The notes: generated by a model from the letters alone, not told the origin. 45,595 nt of DNA from Cellulomonas avistercoris (GCF_014836445.1 NZ_JACSQV010000005.1:1-45595); one strand, 5' to 3'. Positions 7,709-18,652 are shown, numbered from the stretch's first letter. Translations and numbers: made by a program.

Positions 7709-8878
7709 TCAGTCCGCGAAGCGGACCACGTGGGTGTCCGCGTCGTCGGCGAGGAAGCGCACGGCGGGCTCCGCCGCGGCCAGCACGTCGCCACGCTGCG
7801 CCGGGCCCAGGGGCTCGAGCGGTGTGATCGTCAGGGTCGCGGCGACCGCGCGGTCCGCGCGTCCGCTCCCGCTGCGCGCGCGCTCGAGCGCCCAGGTCGC
7901 GCGCACGCGCCCGTCGACCAGGACCGCCGCGGGCAGGCGACCGTTGGGGGTCTGCAGGCGGCGGCGGTGCTCGTCGTCGATCACGCGGGTGCGCTGGGCG
8001 TGCGCGAGCCAGAGGTTGTCGTAGTCGGCGAGCAGCCGGACGGGCGCCGGCACGTCGGGGTCGGGTCGTGGCGCGTCCGGCAGGTCGAGCAGCTCACGCG
8101 GACGCCCGCCGGGACGGGCCGGTGCTGCGGGGAGCGTCACGAGGCGGTCGCGCAGCCCCGCCACGACGTCACGCAGGCCGGTCAGCCCCGACCACGCCTG
8201 GACGTCCGCGACGCTCGCGGGGCCGAACGCCGCGAGGTAGCGCAGCACGACGCCCTCCAGGGCGCGCCGCTGCGCGTCGGCGGCCGTGAGGTCCCCGGCG
8301 GCCGCGACCGCGGCGGGGACCCACGCGTCCAGCGTCGTCCACGTGGTCGCCGCCGAGCGCCGCCACAGCCCGCGCGGCGTGACCTGCACCATCGGCAGCA
8401 GCGCACGGGCGAAGGCGGACAGGTCCTGCGGGTGGGCCGCCGGCCACCGCCGTGCCAGGTGCGCGCCGAGGTCGGTCGTCACGCGGGGCTCCGCGCGGAC
8501 GTACGTGGCCGCGAGCTCGACGAGCAGGTCGAGGTCGACGACGTCCAGGGCCGCGCGCCGTCGCGGGTTGGCACGCAGCTCGCCCGCCATGACCGGGCGT
8601 GCGAGCGTCGACAGGACCGGGGCGTCCTCCGCCGTGACGAGGTGGACGGTCGAGCGCATGACGGCCATCCGCAGGACGGTCCTGTCGGTCAGTGCGGTGT
8701 CGAGGTCGGCCGTCGTGAAGCCGGCGACCCGGCTCCACAGGCCCAGGAACGGCGACCACGGGTTCTGGGCCTGGAGGCCGACGAGGCGCGCGACGACCGT
8801 GGGGACGTCGAGCGACGTGGGCTCGAGCAGGTGCTGGCGCGCCAGGAGGGCGCGGTTGAGGGCACGGTCGTCCAGCAC
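7709..8878 (-). CDS. Winged-helix DNA-binding protein, AlkZ-like DNA glycosylase superfamily
   Basis: A 389-residue protein of the winged helix DNA-binding domain (HTH_42, AlkZ-like) superfamily. Near the N-terminus it has the QxQ motif in GLQAQNPWSPF (Q36, Q38), matching the catalytic QxQ of the AlkZ branch, then RTVLRMAVMRSTVHLV and the C-terminal beta module ending FLADDADTHVVRFAD. AlkZ-type enzymes excise alkylated bases or unhook interstrand crosslinks; the substrate here is unknown. The gene sits within the MoxR/SpoIIM module, convergent with spoIIM, and looks like an insertion into it. GTG 8878 has TACGTT exactly 6 nt upstream. A second, QxD-type member lies at 20951-22237. Confidence 0.82.
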   Translation of the reverse strand: MLDDRALNRALLARQHLLEPTSLDVPTVVARLVGLQAQNPWSPFLGLWSRVAGFTTADLDTALTDRTVLRMAVMRSTVHLVTAEDAPVLSTLARPVMAGELRANPRRRAALDVVDLDLLVELAATYVRAEPRVTTDLGAHLARRWPAAHPQDLSAFARALLPMVQVTPRGLWRRSAATTWTTLDAWVPAAVAAAGDLTAADAQRRALEGVVLRYLAAFGPASVADVQAWSGLTGLRDVVAGLRDRLVTLPAAPARPGGRPRELLDLPDAPRPDPDVPAPVRLLADYDNLWLAHAQRTRVIDDEHRRRLQTPNGRLPAAVLVDGRVRATWALERARSGSGRADRAVAATLTITPLEPLGPAQRGDVLAAAEPAVRFLADDADTHVVRFAD

Positions 8879-8884
8879 GCACCG

Positions 8885-8890
8885 AACGTA
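8885..8890 (-). promoter_or_regulatory. -10 hexamer of the AlkZ-like gene
   Basis: TACGTT on the minus strand, then CGGTGC (6 nt), then GTG 8878. Confidence 0.55.
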
Positions 8891-8915
8891 GCGCGGGGGG
8901 CCGACACGGGGTGCG

Positions 8916-10232
8916 CTACAGCCGCCCCGACGCCTTGAGCGCGAGGTAGGTGTCGGCGAGCCGGGGTGCCAGGTCGTCGGGCGACGCCTCGACCACCTCG
9001 ACGCCCCGCTGCCGCAACCGCACGGCGACCGCGTCGCGCTCGAGCGACGTGCGCTCCGCGGCGGCCGCGTCGAACACCTCGTCGACCGTTCGCCGCGAGG
9101 TCCGCAGCTCCTCGAGCTCGGGGTCCGCGACCGACGCGAGGACCACCTGGTGACGACGCGTCAGGCCGCCCACGACGTCGAGGAGGCCCTGCTCGACCGA
9201 CGCGGGGTCGAGCGACGTCAGCAGCACCACGAGCGCCCGCCGGCTCAGACGCGAGCGGACCTGCCCGACGAGACCCGGCCAGTCCGTCTCGACGAGGGCC
9301 GGCTGCACGCCGGCGAGCGCCTCGGCCAGCGCGGGCAGCACGCGCGAGGAGTGCGAGTCGGCCGCGCGGGCGCGCACCCGGCGGTCGTACGCGAGGAGCT
9401 CGACGCGGTCACCCGCGTGCGCCGCCAGGACGCCCAGCAGCAGCGCCGCCTCGACCGACGCCTCGAGCCGGGTGCCGTCGAGGACGCGGGCCGCGCTCGT
9501 GCGCGAGGTGTCGACCACGAGCAGCACGTGGCGGTCCCGCTCGGGCCGCCACGTCCGCACCACGACCTCGCGCCGACGTGCGGTCGCCCGCCAGTCGATC
9601 GAGCGGACGTCGTCGCCGTCGACGTACTCGCGCAGCGAGTCGAACTCGGTGCCCGCGCCCCGCAGCTGCACGGCGGAACGCCCGTCGAGCTCACGCAGCC
9701 GGGCCAGGCGCGACGGCAGGTGACGGCGGGACGCGAACTCGGGGAGCACGCGCAGGCGCCCCGGCACGTCGAGCGTCGCCTGCCGCCCCGCGACGCCGAG
9801 CGGTCCGAGCGTGCGGACCGTGACCCGGTCGGCCACGGCGTCACCGCGTCGGGTGGGCACGAGCGTCGTGGTCACGCGCCGCTGCTCGCCCGCGGGCACG
9901 TCGACGCGGTGCCGCGGCGTGCGGGCGCCCGTGGGGGCGTCGCCGTCCGGCAGCGTCGACGGCGGCCAGGCGTCGCGCACGAGCGCACGCGACGTGCGCC
10001 GGCCCACGTTGCGGAGCGTGAGCACGGCGTCGACCGTGCCCGACAGGCGCACGGACGGCGGCAGGCGGCGCGACACCGCGAGCTCGCGCGGCGACGCGGC
10101 GAGCGCGACGTCCACGGCGCACACGGCGACGACGACGAGCGCCCACACGAGGACGGTCAGGGGTGCGGGCAGCAGCGCCACCGGGACGATCCCGGCGAGC
10201 GCGACCAGGACCGCGCGCGACGTCAGGGCCAC
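8916..10232 (-). CDS. DUF58 domain-containing protein (MoxR partner)
   Basis: A 438-residue protein: two hydrophobic helices at about 8-47, a beta-rich middle, then the DUF58 signature REYVDGDDVRSIDW (201-214) and a von Willebrand A-like half with a MIDAS-type DTSRTS (241-246). DUF58 proteins are nearly always encoded beside MoxR AAA+ ATPases and are thought to be their metal-binding partners in chaperone-like assembly at the membrane. GTG 10232 is 4 bp beyond the moxR stop, so the two are cotranscribed. The cargo of this system is not known. Confidence 0.9.
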   Translation of the reverse strand: MALTSRAVLVALAGIVPVALLPAPLTVLVWALVVVAVCAVDVALAASPRELAVSRRLPPSVRLSGTVDAVLTLRNVGRRTSRALVRDAWPPSTLPDGDAPTGARTPRHRVDVPAGEQRRVTTTLVPTRRGDAVADRVTVRTLGPLGVAGRQATLDVPGRLRVLPEFASRRHLPSRLARLRELDGRSAVQLRGAGTEFDSLREYVDGDDVRSIDWRATARRREVVVRTWRPERDRHVLLVVDTSRTSAARVLDGTRLEASVEAALLLGVLAAHAGDRVELLAYDRRVRARAADSHSSRVLPALAEALAGVQPALVETDWPGLVGQVRSRLSRRALVVLLTSLDPASVEQGLLDVVGGLTRRHQVVLASVADPELEELRTSRRTVDEVFDAAAAERTSLERDAVAVRLRQRGVEVVEASPDDLAPRLADTYLALKASGRL

Positions 10233-10236
10233 GGGA

Positions 10237-11261
<1,025 letters not shown>

Positions 11262-11265
<4 letters not shown>

Positions 11266-12455
11266 GTTCGGTGTACCTCGCTCTCCAGGTGGTGCAGGTC
11301 GTCGGCGAGCCGCAGGAGGCCCGCGTCGTCGGTGGGCGGCGGCCCGTAGATCAGGGCCTCGACGTCGCCGGCGCGTCGTCCCGTGGCGCGTGCCAGGGCG
11401 TCGACGAGCGCGGGTGCGTCGGCCGACCTCGGCAGGCCCAGCCGGTGCGCCACGCGTGCCGCCGTGCCCGCGCGCAGGGCCGCGGCGGCGTGCCCGTGGG
11501 CCCGGGCGCGTCGGTACAGGCGGCCGCGGCCGCGGGCGGTCTCCGCCGAGCGCACCACGACGGGCAGCGGCTCCGCGACGACGGGCCCGAGCCGGCGCGC
11601 CCGCCAGACCACCGTGACCACCAGCACCAGCACCAGCCAGCCCGTGACGGGACGGACCCACGGCACGAGGTCGGTCAGGCTCGCGGTGTCGTCGCCGGCG
11701 TCCACGGGGCCGAGGTCGTCGATGCTCGGCACGTACCAGACGAGGTGGTCGTGGCGCCCCAGCATGCGCAGCACGAGCGCGGCGTTGCCGTCGGCGTCGA
11801 CCGCGTCGTTCGTCAGGGGGTGCAGGTCGGACAGCGCGGTGACGCGGCGACCGTCCTGCTCGAGCGTGAGGTAGGCGCCGCCGTCGAGGCCGGGGCCGGT
11901 GGGGAAGCACGTCGTGGCCCGGCCCCCGAGGTCGACGTACCCGCCCGCAGCGGTGATGGTGCCCGCGGCGACGGCGTCGGGGTCGTCGCACGCGGCCTCG
12001 CGCTGCTCGCGGGTGTTCCCCGTCCCCGCGGTGACGACGTCCGGCGCGATCGTCGAGAGCGCCCACCCGGCGTCGACGAGCACGAGGTCGTCGGGCAGGG
12101 CGACGAGCGCGTCGGTCTGCTCCTGGGTCAGCCACTGGTCGCCCACGACGAGGACCGTGCTGTCACCGGTGGCGGCCGCGAGGGCGGCGGCGGTCGTCGT
12201 GACGTGCTCGACCGTGACGCCCTGGCGCTCGAGCACCTGGGCCACGGCGCGCGCGCCCGAGGCGCCGGCGTTGTCCGGTGCGCCCGGCGTGGTGCTCGAG
12301 GGCGGCGCGGGCAGCGCCAGCACCAGGCCGCCGACGAGCACGACGCCGAGCACCACGAGCCAGGGGCGGGCGCGCCGCCAGCGGCCCGCGGCCCGGGAGC
12401 GCCCCGTCGACCCGTCCCCGACGACCTCGACCACTGGCGCCGTCGTCGCGCTCAC
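11262..12455 (-). CDS. DUF4350 domain-containing membrane protein
   Basis: Predicted 397 residues. A membrane segment lies at about 34-52 (WLVVLGVVLVGGLVLALPAP), then an extracytoplasmic alpha/beta domain with GASGARAVAQVLERQGV, STVLVVGDQWLTQEQ and LSDLHPLTNDAV, and a second helix (about 281-300, GWLVLVLVVTVVWRARRL) before a cytoplasmic tail. DUF4350 resembles a class I glutamine-amidotransferase-like Rossmann fold but I see no catalytic Cys triad. Both gene ends overlap their neighbours (GTGA at each junction), so it is a fixed part of the MoxR operon. It probably helps present or sense an extracytoplasmic substrate; this is inference. Confidence 0.85.
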
Positions 12456-13075
12456 GCCGTGACCGCCGCGGGCCGTGCCGCGCGGACGGCGGCGTCCAGG
12501 CCGCGCATCGTCGCGTCGTCCTCGGCCGTGGCGGACCGTTCGCCGTACACGACGTCGTCGAACAGGTCGCCACCGCGGCGCAGCGCGTCGGCGTGCGCGG
12601 GCAGCACCGCGGCGGCGACGCGCGCGGCCTCGTGCGCGGTGCGTCCGGGCCGTTCGTCGAGCAGGCCGCGCTCCTCGAGGTCGCGGACGACCGCCCGGTA
12701 CCGGTCGGCGACGGCCACGGACCACGTGCCGGCGCGTGCCGCGGCGTCGGCGGCGTCGCGCAGCTGCGCGGCGGTGCGGCGGTCGTCGGCGTGCAGGACG
12801 GCGGCGCGCCGACGCCGCGCGCCGGCCCGCACCGGCCCGGCCACGCGCAGCGCGACGAGCACCACGAGGACGGCCACGCCGACGACGACGAGCAGCGCCG
12901 TCCGGTTCGACATGCCGAGCGAGGGCAGGTTGTCGAGCTGCTCGGTGAGCCACGCCAGCGCTCGCTGCAGCAGCGAATCCTGGCGGTGGTACGCGGGGTC
13001 GAGCATCTCCTCACGGACCCACCGGCGTGCGCCCGCCGCGTCGGGCTCCACCGGCACCCCTGTCAGCACGCGCAC
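12452..13075 (-). CDS. DUF4129 domain-containing protein
   Basis: A 207-residue membrane protein. The N-terminal 60 residues, with ARRWVREEMLDPAYHRQDS, face outward; one transmembrane helix lies at about 60-82 (TALLVVVGVAVLVVLVALRV), followed by a helical cytoplasmic domain of the DUF4129 type (RYRAVVRDLEERGLL and TAHEAARVAAAVLP). In other bacteria this domain is fused to transglutaminase-like membrane proteins encoded beside MoxR-DUF58. It starts 21 bp after the GDPD-like stop and its own stop overlaps the DUF4350 start. Nearby GTG codons make the exact start uncertain. Confidence 0.85.
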   Translation of the reverse strand: MRVLTGVPVEPDAAGARRWVREEMLDPAYHRQDSLLQRALAWLTEQLDNLPSLGMSNRTALLVVVGVAVLVVLVALRVAGPVRAGARRRRAAVLHADDRRTAAQLRDAADAAARAGTWSVAVADRYRAVVRDLEERGLLDERPGRTAHEAARVAAAVLPAHADALRRGGDLFDDVVYGERSATAEDDATMRGLDAAVRAARPAAVTA

Positions 13076-13096
13076 GTCACGACCGTCCCGTGCGCG

Positions 13097-14311
13097 TCAC
13101 GCGGCACCCGTGGCCGCCCGGGCGAGGTCGAGGTCGAGGCCCTCGCGCCGGATGCGCACGTCGACGTACAGCAGCGCGACCACGGCGGCGAGGAAGGTCG
13201 TGGACAGCGTCAGGCCGACGATCTGTCCCAGTGCCGAGACGAGGATCGTCATGTCGTCCGACCCCGACGCGGCCGTGATGAGACCGGCCACCACGGCGGC
13301 CGGCACGAGGAAGAGGTACATCAGGATCGAGACCAGCAGGTTCGACAGCAGGTAGATGCCGAGCAACCGCCAGAAGCTGCCGCGCGTCAGCCGCCAGGCG
13401 CGCGCGACGGTGGGCCAGAAACGCTTGCCCTCGAGCATGAGCGCGGGCGGCACGAGCAGGGTGCGGGTCGTGACCCACACGAGGAGCGCCCCGAGCGCGA
13501 GCCCGCCGAGCAGGCCGACCGCGACGGCCGCCCCGTCCGCGCCGGCCGCGGCCAGCGCGGCGACGGCACCGATCCACAGCGCGACCGCGAGCGTCGACGC
13601 GAGCAGCTGCAGGACGGCGAAGCCCACCAGCAGCCACACCCGGCGCGTGCGCCACACCTCGCGCAGCGCGACCCGCTGACCCAGCACCGAGCGGCTGACC
13701 GACACGATCAGCAGCCCGGTGAGCACCGACGTCACGGGGATGAGCAGCGGGACGGTCAGCGCCTGCCCGCCGCTCGTGGAGAGCAGCTCGGTGAAGACCG
13801 CGGAGTCGGCGGCCGTCATCGCACCGTCGAGCGTCGTGTCGCCCAGCGCGGCGCCGATGAGGCTCGCGACGTAGAGCTGGACGAGCGTCTGCAGCGCGAC
13901 GGCGACGGTCACCACGACGGCCGACAGCCCGAACATCACGGCCGGGTTCGCCCGCACGGCGCGGACCGCACCGTCGAGGATCTCGCCCAGCCCCAGCGGC
14001 CGCAGCGGGATGATCCCGGGCTGCAGCACCGGCACCTGCCACGCCGGTGCCGGTCCCGGCGGCGGTGCGCCCCATCCCGGGGGCACGGAGGGCTGGCCCC
14101 ACGCGGCCGGCGGCGCCTGGCCCGGCGTCGGCGCGGGGCCGGTGCCCCACGCCGGCGGGGCCGGCGCAGTGCCCCAGCCGACGCCCGGGCCACCGGGTGC
14201 GACCGGCGGCGGCGGCGGCACCGGGGCGTGCGAGGGCGTGGCGTCCGCGGGCGGGCCGGCGGGGTGCGCCCAGGGCGCGGGGCCCGTGCCGTCGTCCTGC
14301 GGGGAGGTCAT
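13097..14311 (-). CDS. Polytopic membrane protein (GDPD-type membrane domain), head of the MoxR operon
   Basis: Predicted 404 residues. About 95 Pro/Gly/Ala-rich residues, likely disordered, precede the conserved PLGLGEILDGAVRAVRANP segment (about 109-127), which opens a domain of six or so transmembrane helices. Such proteins are usually annotated as 'glycerophosphoryl diester phosphodiesterase membrane domain-containing'; no phosphodiesterase catalytic domain is present, so that name should not be read as an activity. ATG 14311 has a strong GAGGAG 8 nt upstream, giving this operon a true leader unlike most transcripts in the window. It is divergent from mtrA. Confidence 0.8.
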   Translation of the reverse strand: MTSPQDDGTGPAPWAHPAGPPADATPSHAPVPPPPPVAPGGPGVGWGTAPAPPAWGTGPAPTPGQAPPAAWGQPSVPPGWGAPPPGPAPAWQVPVLQPGIIPLRPLGLGEILDGAVRAVRANPAVMFGLSAVVVTVAVALQTLVQLYVASLIGAALGDTTLDGAMTAADSAVFTELLSTSGGQALTVPLLIPVTSVLTGLLIVSVSRSVLGQRVALREVWRTRRVWLLVGFAVLQLLASTLAVALWIGAVAALAAAGADGAAVAVGLLGGLALGALLVWVTTRTLLVPPALMLEGKRFWPTVARAWRLTRGSFWRLLGIYLLSNLLVSILMYLFLVPAAVVAGLITAASGSDDMTILVSALGQIVGLTLSTTFLAAVVALLYVDVRIRREGLDLDLARAATGAA

Positions 14312-14476
14312 GCGTCGGACTCCTCGTGTGTGGCGTGCTCCGGCCCGAGCGCGTCGACGCGTCGGCGGGTCCCATGGTGCCACGGTGCAGGTGAGCGGCG
14401 GCGGCGGATCCACACGTCACCCGGCTGCGCGGCGCGCTCGCCGCGGTGCGCGCCCCGTCGATGAGAGGATCACCGC

Positions 14477-15160
14477 ATGAAGGGACGCGTCCTGGTCGTC
14501 GACGACGACACCGCCCTGGCCGAGATGATCGGCATCGTGCTGCGCTCCGAGGGTTTCGAGCCGGTCTTCTGCGAGGACGGTGACGAGGCGCTGGGGGTCT
14601 TCCGGGCCACGCAGCCGGACCTCGTGCTGCTCGACCTCATGCTGCCCGGCAAGGACGGCACCGAGGTGTGCCGCCAGATCCGCGGCGAGTCCGGCGTGCC
14701 CATCGTCATGCTGACGGCCAAGAGCGACACCGTCGACGTCGTGCTCGGGCTCGAGTCCGGCGCCGACGACTACATCTCCAAGCCCTTCAAGCCCAAGGAG
14801 CTCGTGGCCCGCGTGCGCGCACGGCTGCGCCGCAGCGACGAGCCGGCTCCCGAGCACCTCGCGATCGGCGACCTGACGATCGACGTCCCGGGTCACCGCG
14901 TCGAGCGGGCCGGCCGGTCGATCTCGCTCACGCCGCTCGAGTTCGACCTGCTCGTCGCCCTGGCGCGCAAGCCCTGGCAGGTCTTCACGCGCGAGGTGCT
15001 GCTCGAGAAGGTCTGGGGCTACCGGCACGCCGCCGACACGCGGCTGGTCAACGTCCACGTCCAGCGCCTGCGCTCCAAGATCGAGACCGACCCGGAACGT
15101 CCGGAGATCGTCGTGACGGTGCGCGGCGTCGGCTACAAGGCGGGCGTCGCGGGGTCGTGA
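14477..15160 (+). CDS. mtrA: Two-component response regulator MtrA
   Basis: A 227-residue OmpR/PhoB-type regulator. The receiver has the acidic pocket D9-D11, the phospho-acceptor D53 in LLDLMLPG, Thr in IVMLTAKSD and Lys in ISKPFKP; the C-terminal winged helix carries the recognition segment DTRLVNVHVQRLRSKIE and ends VRGVGYKAG. MtrA controls cell-wall, division and osmotic responses in actinobacteria. The identity is firm because mtrB and lpqB follow. GAGAGGA lies 7 nt before the ATG; GAGGAT ending 6 nt upstream could also act as a weak -10, so leadered and leaderless starts are both possible. Confidence 0.97.
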   Translation: MKGRVLVVDDDTALAEMIGIVLRSEGFEPVFCEDGDEALGVFRATQPDLVLLDLMLPGKDGTEVCRQIRGESGVPIVMLTAKSDTVDVVLGLESGADDYISKPFKPKELVARVRARLRRSDEPAPEHLAIGDLTIDVPGHRVERAGRSISLTPLEFDLLVALARKPWQVFTREVLLEKVWGYRHAADTRLVNVHVQRLRSKIETDPERPEIVVTVRGVGYKAGVAGS

Positions 15161-15200
15161 CCACGGTGCCCCGGGTGCCCGTGAGCGAGGGTGCGACGCC

Positions 15201-16967
15201 GTGCCGCGGCTGAGGGCACGGTTCCGGCTCGCCCGCGCGCGTGCGCTGCGGCGCGCGCACGGCCTGGCGCGGCGGTGGCGCTCGTCGCTGCAGCTGCGCG
15301 TCCTGGTCTCGACCCTGACGATCGGCCTCGTCGCCCTCGCGGTCATCGGCGGGTACGTCGGCGAGGTGACCCGGGCGGAGCTGTTCGACGAGCGCCTGAA
15401 GCAGGTGCTCTTCGAGAGCGCCCGCGCCACCGAGCAGACGCAGGAGGTCCTCGCCGCGTCCACGGCCAGCACCTTCGCGGACGTCGCACGTGACCTGCAG
15501 GACGTGACCACCGCGCAGCGCAACGGCGGCTCGGGGGAGCGTGACGTGTTCATGCTGCGGGCACCCGGGCAGACCGGGTCGATCGGCGTGGGCGCGACCG
15601 CCACCGACCGCTCGCTGGTCGAGCTCGTGAGCCGCGACCTCAAGCAGGCGGTCGCGGACGGCGGGCAGCACTGGCAGTCGGTCGCGATCCCCGCCGCCGA
15701 CGGCCGCACCGACCCGGGCATCGTCGTCGGGCAGGAGGTCGACGTCCCGATGGCCGGCACCTACCAGATGTTCTTCCTGTACAGCCTGAAGGCCGAGCAG
15801 GACCAGCTCGACTTCCTGCTGCGGACGCTGACGTTCGCCGCCGTCGCGGTCGTCGCGCTCCTGGCGGCGATGACCTGGATGGTGACGCGCCGCACCGTGC
15901 ACCCCGTGCGGCGGGCGGCCCACGTCGCCGACCGGCTCGCGGACGGTCACCTGTCGGAGCGCATGGTCGTGCACGGGCAGGACGAGATGGCCACGCTCGC
16001 GCGCACCTTCAACGAGATGGCGGAGAGCCTGCAGGACCAGATCCGGCGCATGGAGGACCTCTCGCTCCTGCAGCGCCGCTTCGTGTCGGACGTCTCCCAC
16101 GAGCTGCGCACGCCGCTGACGACGATCCGCATGGCGGGCGAGGTCATCCACGGCGCGCGGGAGGCCTTCGACCCCGCCATCAAGCGGTCCGCCGAGCTGC
16201 TCGCGACGCAGCTGGACCGTTTCGAGGACCTGCTGGCCGACCTCCTGGAGATCAGCCGCTTCGACGCGGGCGCCGCGGTGCTGGACGCCGAGGGGCGCGA
16301 CGTGCGCGACATCGTGGTGCAGGCCGTCGACAACGCCACCCCGCTCGCGGTGCGTCGCGGGTCGTGGCTGCACGTCGACCTGCCGGAGGTGCGCGCCACC
16401 GCCGACATCGACCCCCGGCGGGTGGAGCGGGTCCTGCGCAACCTGCTGGTCAACGCCGTCGAGCACGCCGACGGCTCGGCCGTCGAGGTGCGCGTCGGGG
16501 TGGACGCGACCGCGGTCGCGGTGACGGTGCGGGACCACGGCGTCGGCATGACGCAGGACGAGGCGCTGCACGTGTTCGACCGCTTCTGGCGGGCGGACCC
16601 CGCGCGGGCGCGGACCACCGGCGGGACGGGCCTGGGACTGGCGATCTCGCTCGAGGACGCGCACCTGCACGGCGGTCTGCTCGAGGCGTGGGGGCGCCCC
16701 GGCCGCGGCGCCTGCTTCCGGCTCACGCTGCCGCGGCGCGCCGGCATCGTGCTCGACGGGTCCCCGCTGCCGCTCGTCCCGGACCAGGACGACCAGCCCG
16801 CGGCGGACGCCCAGCCGCTGCGGAGCACCGACCCCGCGGCGCTGCCCGACCTGCCGCCCATGACGGGGGAGATCGCGATCGTGAGCAACCCGACCGACCC
16901 CGTGCGGACCGACGTGCGTCTCGACGACGCCCCGAGCGTGAGCAGCGCCGCCCGGAGGCGGTCGTGA
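15201..16967 (+). CDS. mtrB: Sensor histidine kinase MtrB
   Basis: A 588-residue membrane kinase: a basic N-terminus, TM1 at about 34-51, an extracytoplasmic sensor domain to about 205, TM2 at about 209-228, a HAMP domain (TVHPVRRAAHVADRLADGH), the dimerisation and phospho-acceptor helix with H300 in VSDVSHELRTPL, and an ATPase domain with N box NLLVNAVEH, G1 DHGVGM, F box DRFW and G2 GTGLGLAIS. An acidic tail of about 80 residues follows. It phosphorylates MtrA. GTG 15201 lies 41 nt past the mtrA stop. Its stop overlaps the lpqB start (GTGA). Confidence 0.96.
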   Translation: MPRLRARFRLARARALRRAHGLARRWRSSLQLRVLVSTLTIGLVALAVIGGYVGEVTRAELFDERLKQVLFESARATEQTQEVLAASTASTFADVARDLQDVTTAQRNGGSGERDVFMLRAPGQTGSIGVGATATDRSLVELVSRDLKQAVADGGQHWQSVAIPAADGRTDPGIVVGQEVDVPMAGTYQMFFLYSLKAEQDQLDFLLRTLTFAAVAVVALLAAMTWMVTRRTVHPVRRAAHVADRLADGHLSERMVVHGQDEMATLARTFNEMAESLQDQIRRMEDLSLLQRRFVSDVSHELRTPLTTIRMAGEVIHGAREAFDPAIKRSAELLATQLDRFEDLLADLLEISRFDAGAAVLDAEGRDVRDIVVQAVDNATPLAVRRGSWLHVDLPEVRATADIDPRRVERVLRNLLVNAVEHADGSAVEVRVGVDATAVAVTVRDHGVGMTQDEALHVFDRFWRADPARARTTGGTGLGLAISLEDAHLHGGLLEAWGRPGRGACFRLTLPRRAGIVLDGSPLPLVPDQDDQPAADAQPLRSTDPAALPDLPPMTGEIAIVSNPTDPVRTDVRLDDAPSVSSAARRRS

Positions 16968-18652
16968 CGCGCGGCGCGCGGTCGCGCGCGCTCGGGTGCG
17001 CCGCCCTCGTCGTCGCGCTGATGACGGGGTGCGTGGCGATCCCGACCGGCGGGCCGGTCACGGCCGGCGACGGCGGGCAGGTGCGCGAGCAGGACGGCGT
17101 CTTCGTCCTGGCGCAGGGCCCGCAGACCGACGCCGAGCCGACTCGCATCGTCGAGGGCTTCCTGCTGGCCATGGACGCCGAGGTCACCGGCGACTTCGAC
17201 GTCACGCGGCAGTTCCTCGCCGCCGACGAGCGCTCGGAGTGGGACCCGGGCGGCGAGACGATCGTCGCGAGCACGACGAAGGTCGAGCAGACGGGCGACG
17301 CCCAGGTCACGGTGTCCCTGGCGGTCAAGGCGAAGGTCGACGTCGACGGCCGGTACCTGGAGGTCCCCGCCGACGCCCTGGAGACGCTGCGCTACGAGCT
17401 GGTGCAGGACACGCGGGGGGCCTGGCGCATCGCGTACGCACCCGACGTCCTCGTCGTGGACTCGCGGCGCTTCGCCCAGCAGTTCCGCCCGACGTCCCTG
17501 TACTTCCTCACCCCGGACAGCAAGGTGCTCGTCCCGGAGGTGCGGTTCTTCCGCGACCGCAACGTCCCGACGGCCGTGGTGCGTGCGCTGCTGGCGGGAC
17601 CGTCGCCCTGGCTGCGGGACGCCGTGACGTCCGCGATCCCGCCGGGGACCGAGCTCAAGCCGGAGGCCGTCTCCTTCGAGCGCGGCGGCGTGGCGGAGAT
17701 GACGCTGGAGCCGGCGCGTGCGGTCCTGGAGGCGGACCGCGGGCTGCTGCTCGCCCAGCTCGACGCGTCGTTGCGGCCCCTGGGCGTGACGACCCTGGTC
17801 GTGCGGGCCGGCGCAGGCGGTGCCGTGATCGACGGCGTGCCCGACGAGCTGTCGACCCCCGACGCGGGAGAGCTGGAGGTCCTCGTCGACGGGCAGACGC
17901 TGCGGGTCATCGCCGACGCGCCCGCGACCGTCGAGGGTGCGGGCGCTGTCCAGGGCACCGCGCCCGGAAGTCCGGCGCGCTCGGCGGACGGTCTGGTCCG
18001 TGTCGCGCTCGCCGACCCCTCGACCCTCGTCACGGTGCCCGTCGGCAGCGCCGAGCAGCGGACCCTGCTGACGGGCCCGGCCCTCGCGGCACCGTCGGTC
18101 GACCGTTACGCGTGGGTGTGGACGGCCCGGGGCTCGGGCACGGGGCGGCTCGACGCGGTACGGCTCGACGGCACGGCCGTCGAGGTCACCGCGGACTGGC
18201 TGGCGGGACGGACCGTGCAGGCGGTGCGGGTGTCGCGGGACGGCACGCGCGTGGCGATCGTGTCCCGCGGGCCCGACGGCGTGACCCTCAACGTGGCGGG
18301 CGTGACGCGCGACGGCGGTGGCGTCCCTCTCACGATCGGCCCGGGCGTGCGCGCCGGTGGCGCGCTCACCCCGGCGGACGCCGCGTCGATCGTGTGGGTC
18401 GACGACGTCACGCTCGGCATGCTGGCCGAGGGGGACGCCGGTGCGACGCCGTACTTGGTGCCGGTCTCGGGCAGCAGCACGCCGCTGCCCGCGGTGGCCG
18501 ACGCCGTCGAGCTCGCCGCCGACCGCGGGTCACGCCTGCTGTACGTCGTCACGGCCGACGGTGACCTCCTGCGCTACGAGGGCGGTACGTGGGTCGCCGT
18601 GCCCGGTGTGACGGGCGTGCTCGACGTCGCCGGGGCGGCGTTCCCGGGCTGA
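16964..18652 (+). CDS. lpqB: Lipoprotein LpqB
   Basis: A 562-residue lipoprotein. The signal peptide ends in the lipobox LMTGC with C23 as the lipidated residue. A GerMN-type sporulation/germination domain (about 180-300, with TSLYFLTPDSKVLVPEV and VRALLAGPSPWLRDAV) precedes a beta-propeller region of weak repeats to the C-terminus. In mycobacteria LpqB contacts the MtrB sensor domain and tunes MtrA signalling. GTG 16964 overlaps the mtrB stop, so the three genes form one coupled operon. Confidence 0.95.
   Translation: MTRGARSRALGCAALVVALMTGCVAIPTGGPVTAGDGGQVREQDGVFVLAQGPQTDAEPTRIVEGFLLAMDAEVTGDFDVTRQFLAADERSEWDPGGETIVASTTKVEQTGDAQVTVSLAVKAKVDVDGRYLEVPADALETLRYELVQDTRGAWRIAYAPDVLVVDSRRFAQQFRPTSLYFLTPDSKVLVPEVRFFRDRNVPTAVVRALLAGPSPWLRDAVTSAIPPGTELKPEAVSFERGGVAEMTLEPARAVLEADRGLLLAQLDASLRPLGVTTLVVRAGAGGAVIDGVPDELSTPDAGELEVLVDGQTLRVIADAPATVEGAGAVQGTAPGSPARSADGLVRVALADPSTLVTVPVGSAEQRTLLTGPALAAPSVDRYAWVWTARGSGTGRLDAVRLDGTAVEVTADWLAGRTVQAVRVSRDGTRVAIVSRGPDGVTLNVAGVTRDGGGVPLTIGPGVRAGGALTPADAASIVWVDDVTLGMLAEGDAGATPYLVPVSGSSTPLPAVADAVELAADRGSRLLYVVTADGDLLRYEGGTWVAVPGVTGVLDVAGAAFPG

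Noticed and set aside
12278..14464. A 728-codon plus-strand frame opposite the MoxR operon
   Set aside because: Low-complexity product and no start signal; the opposite strand carries recognisable families with overlapping starts and stops.
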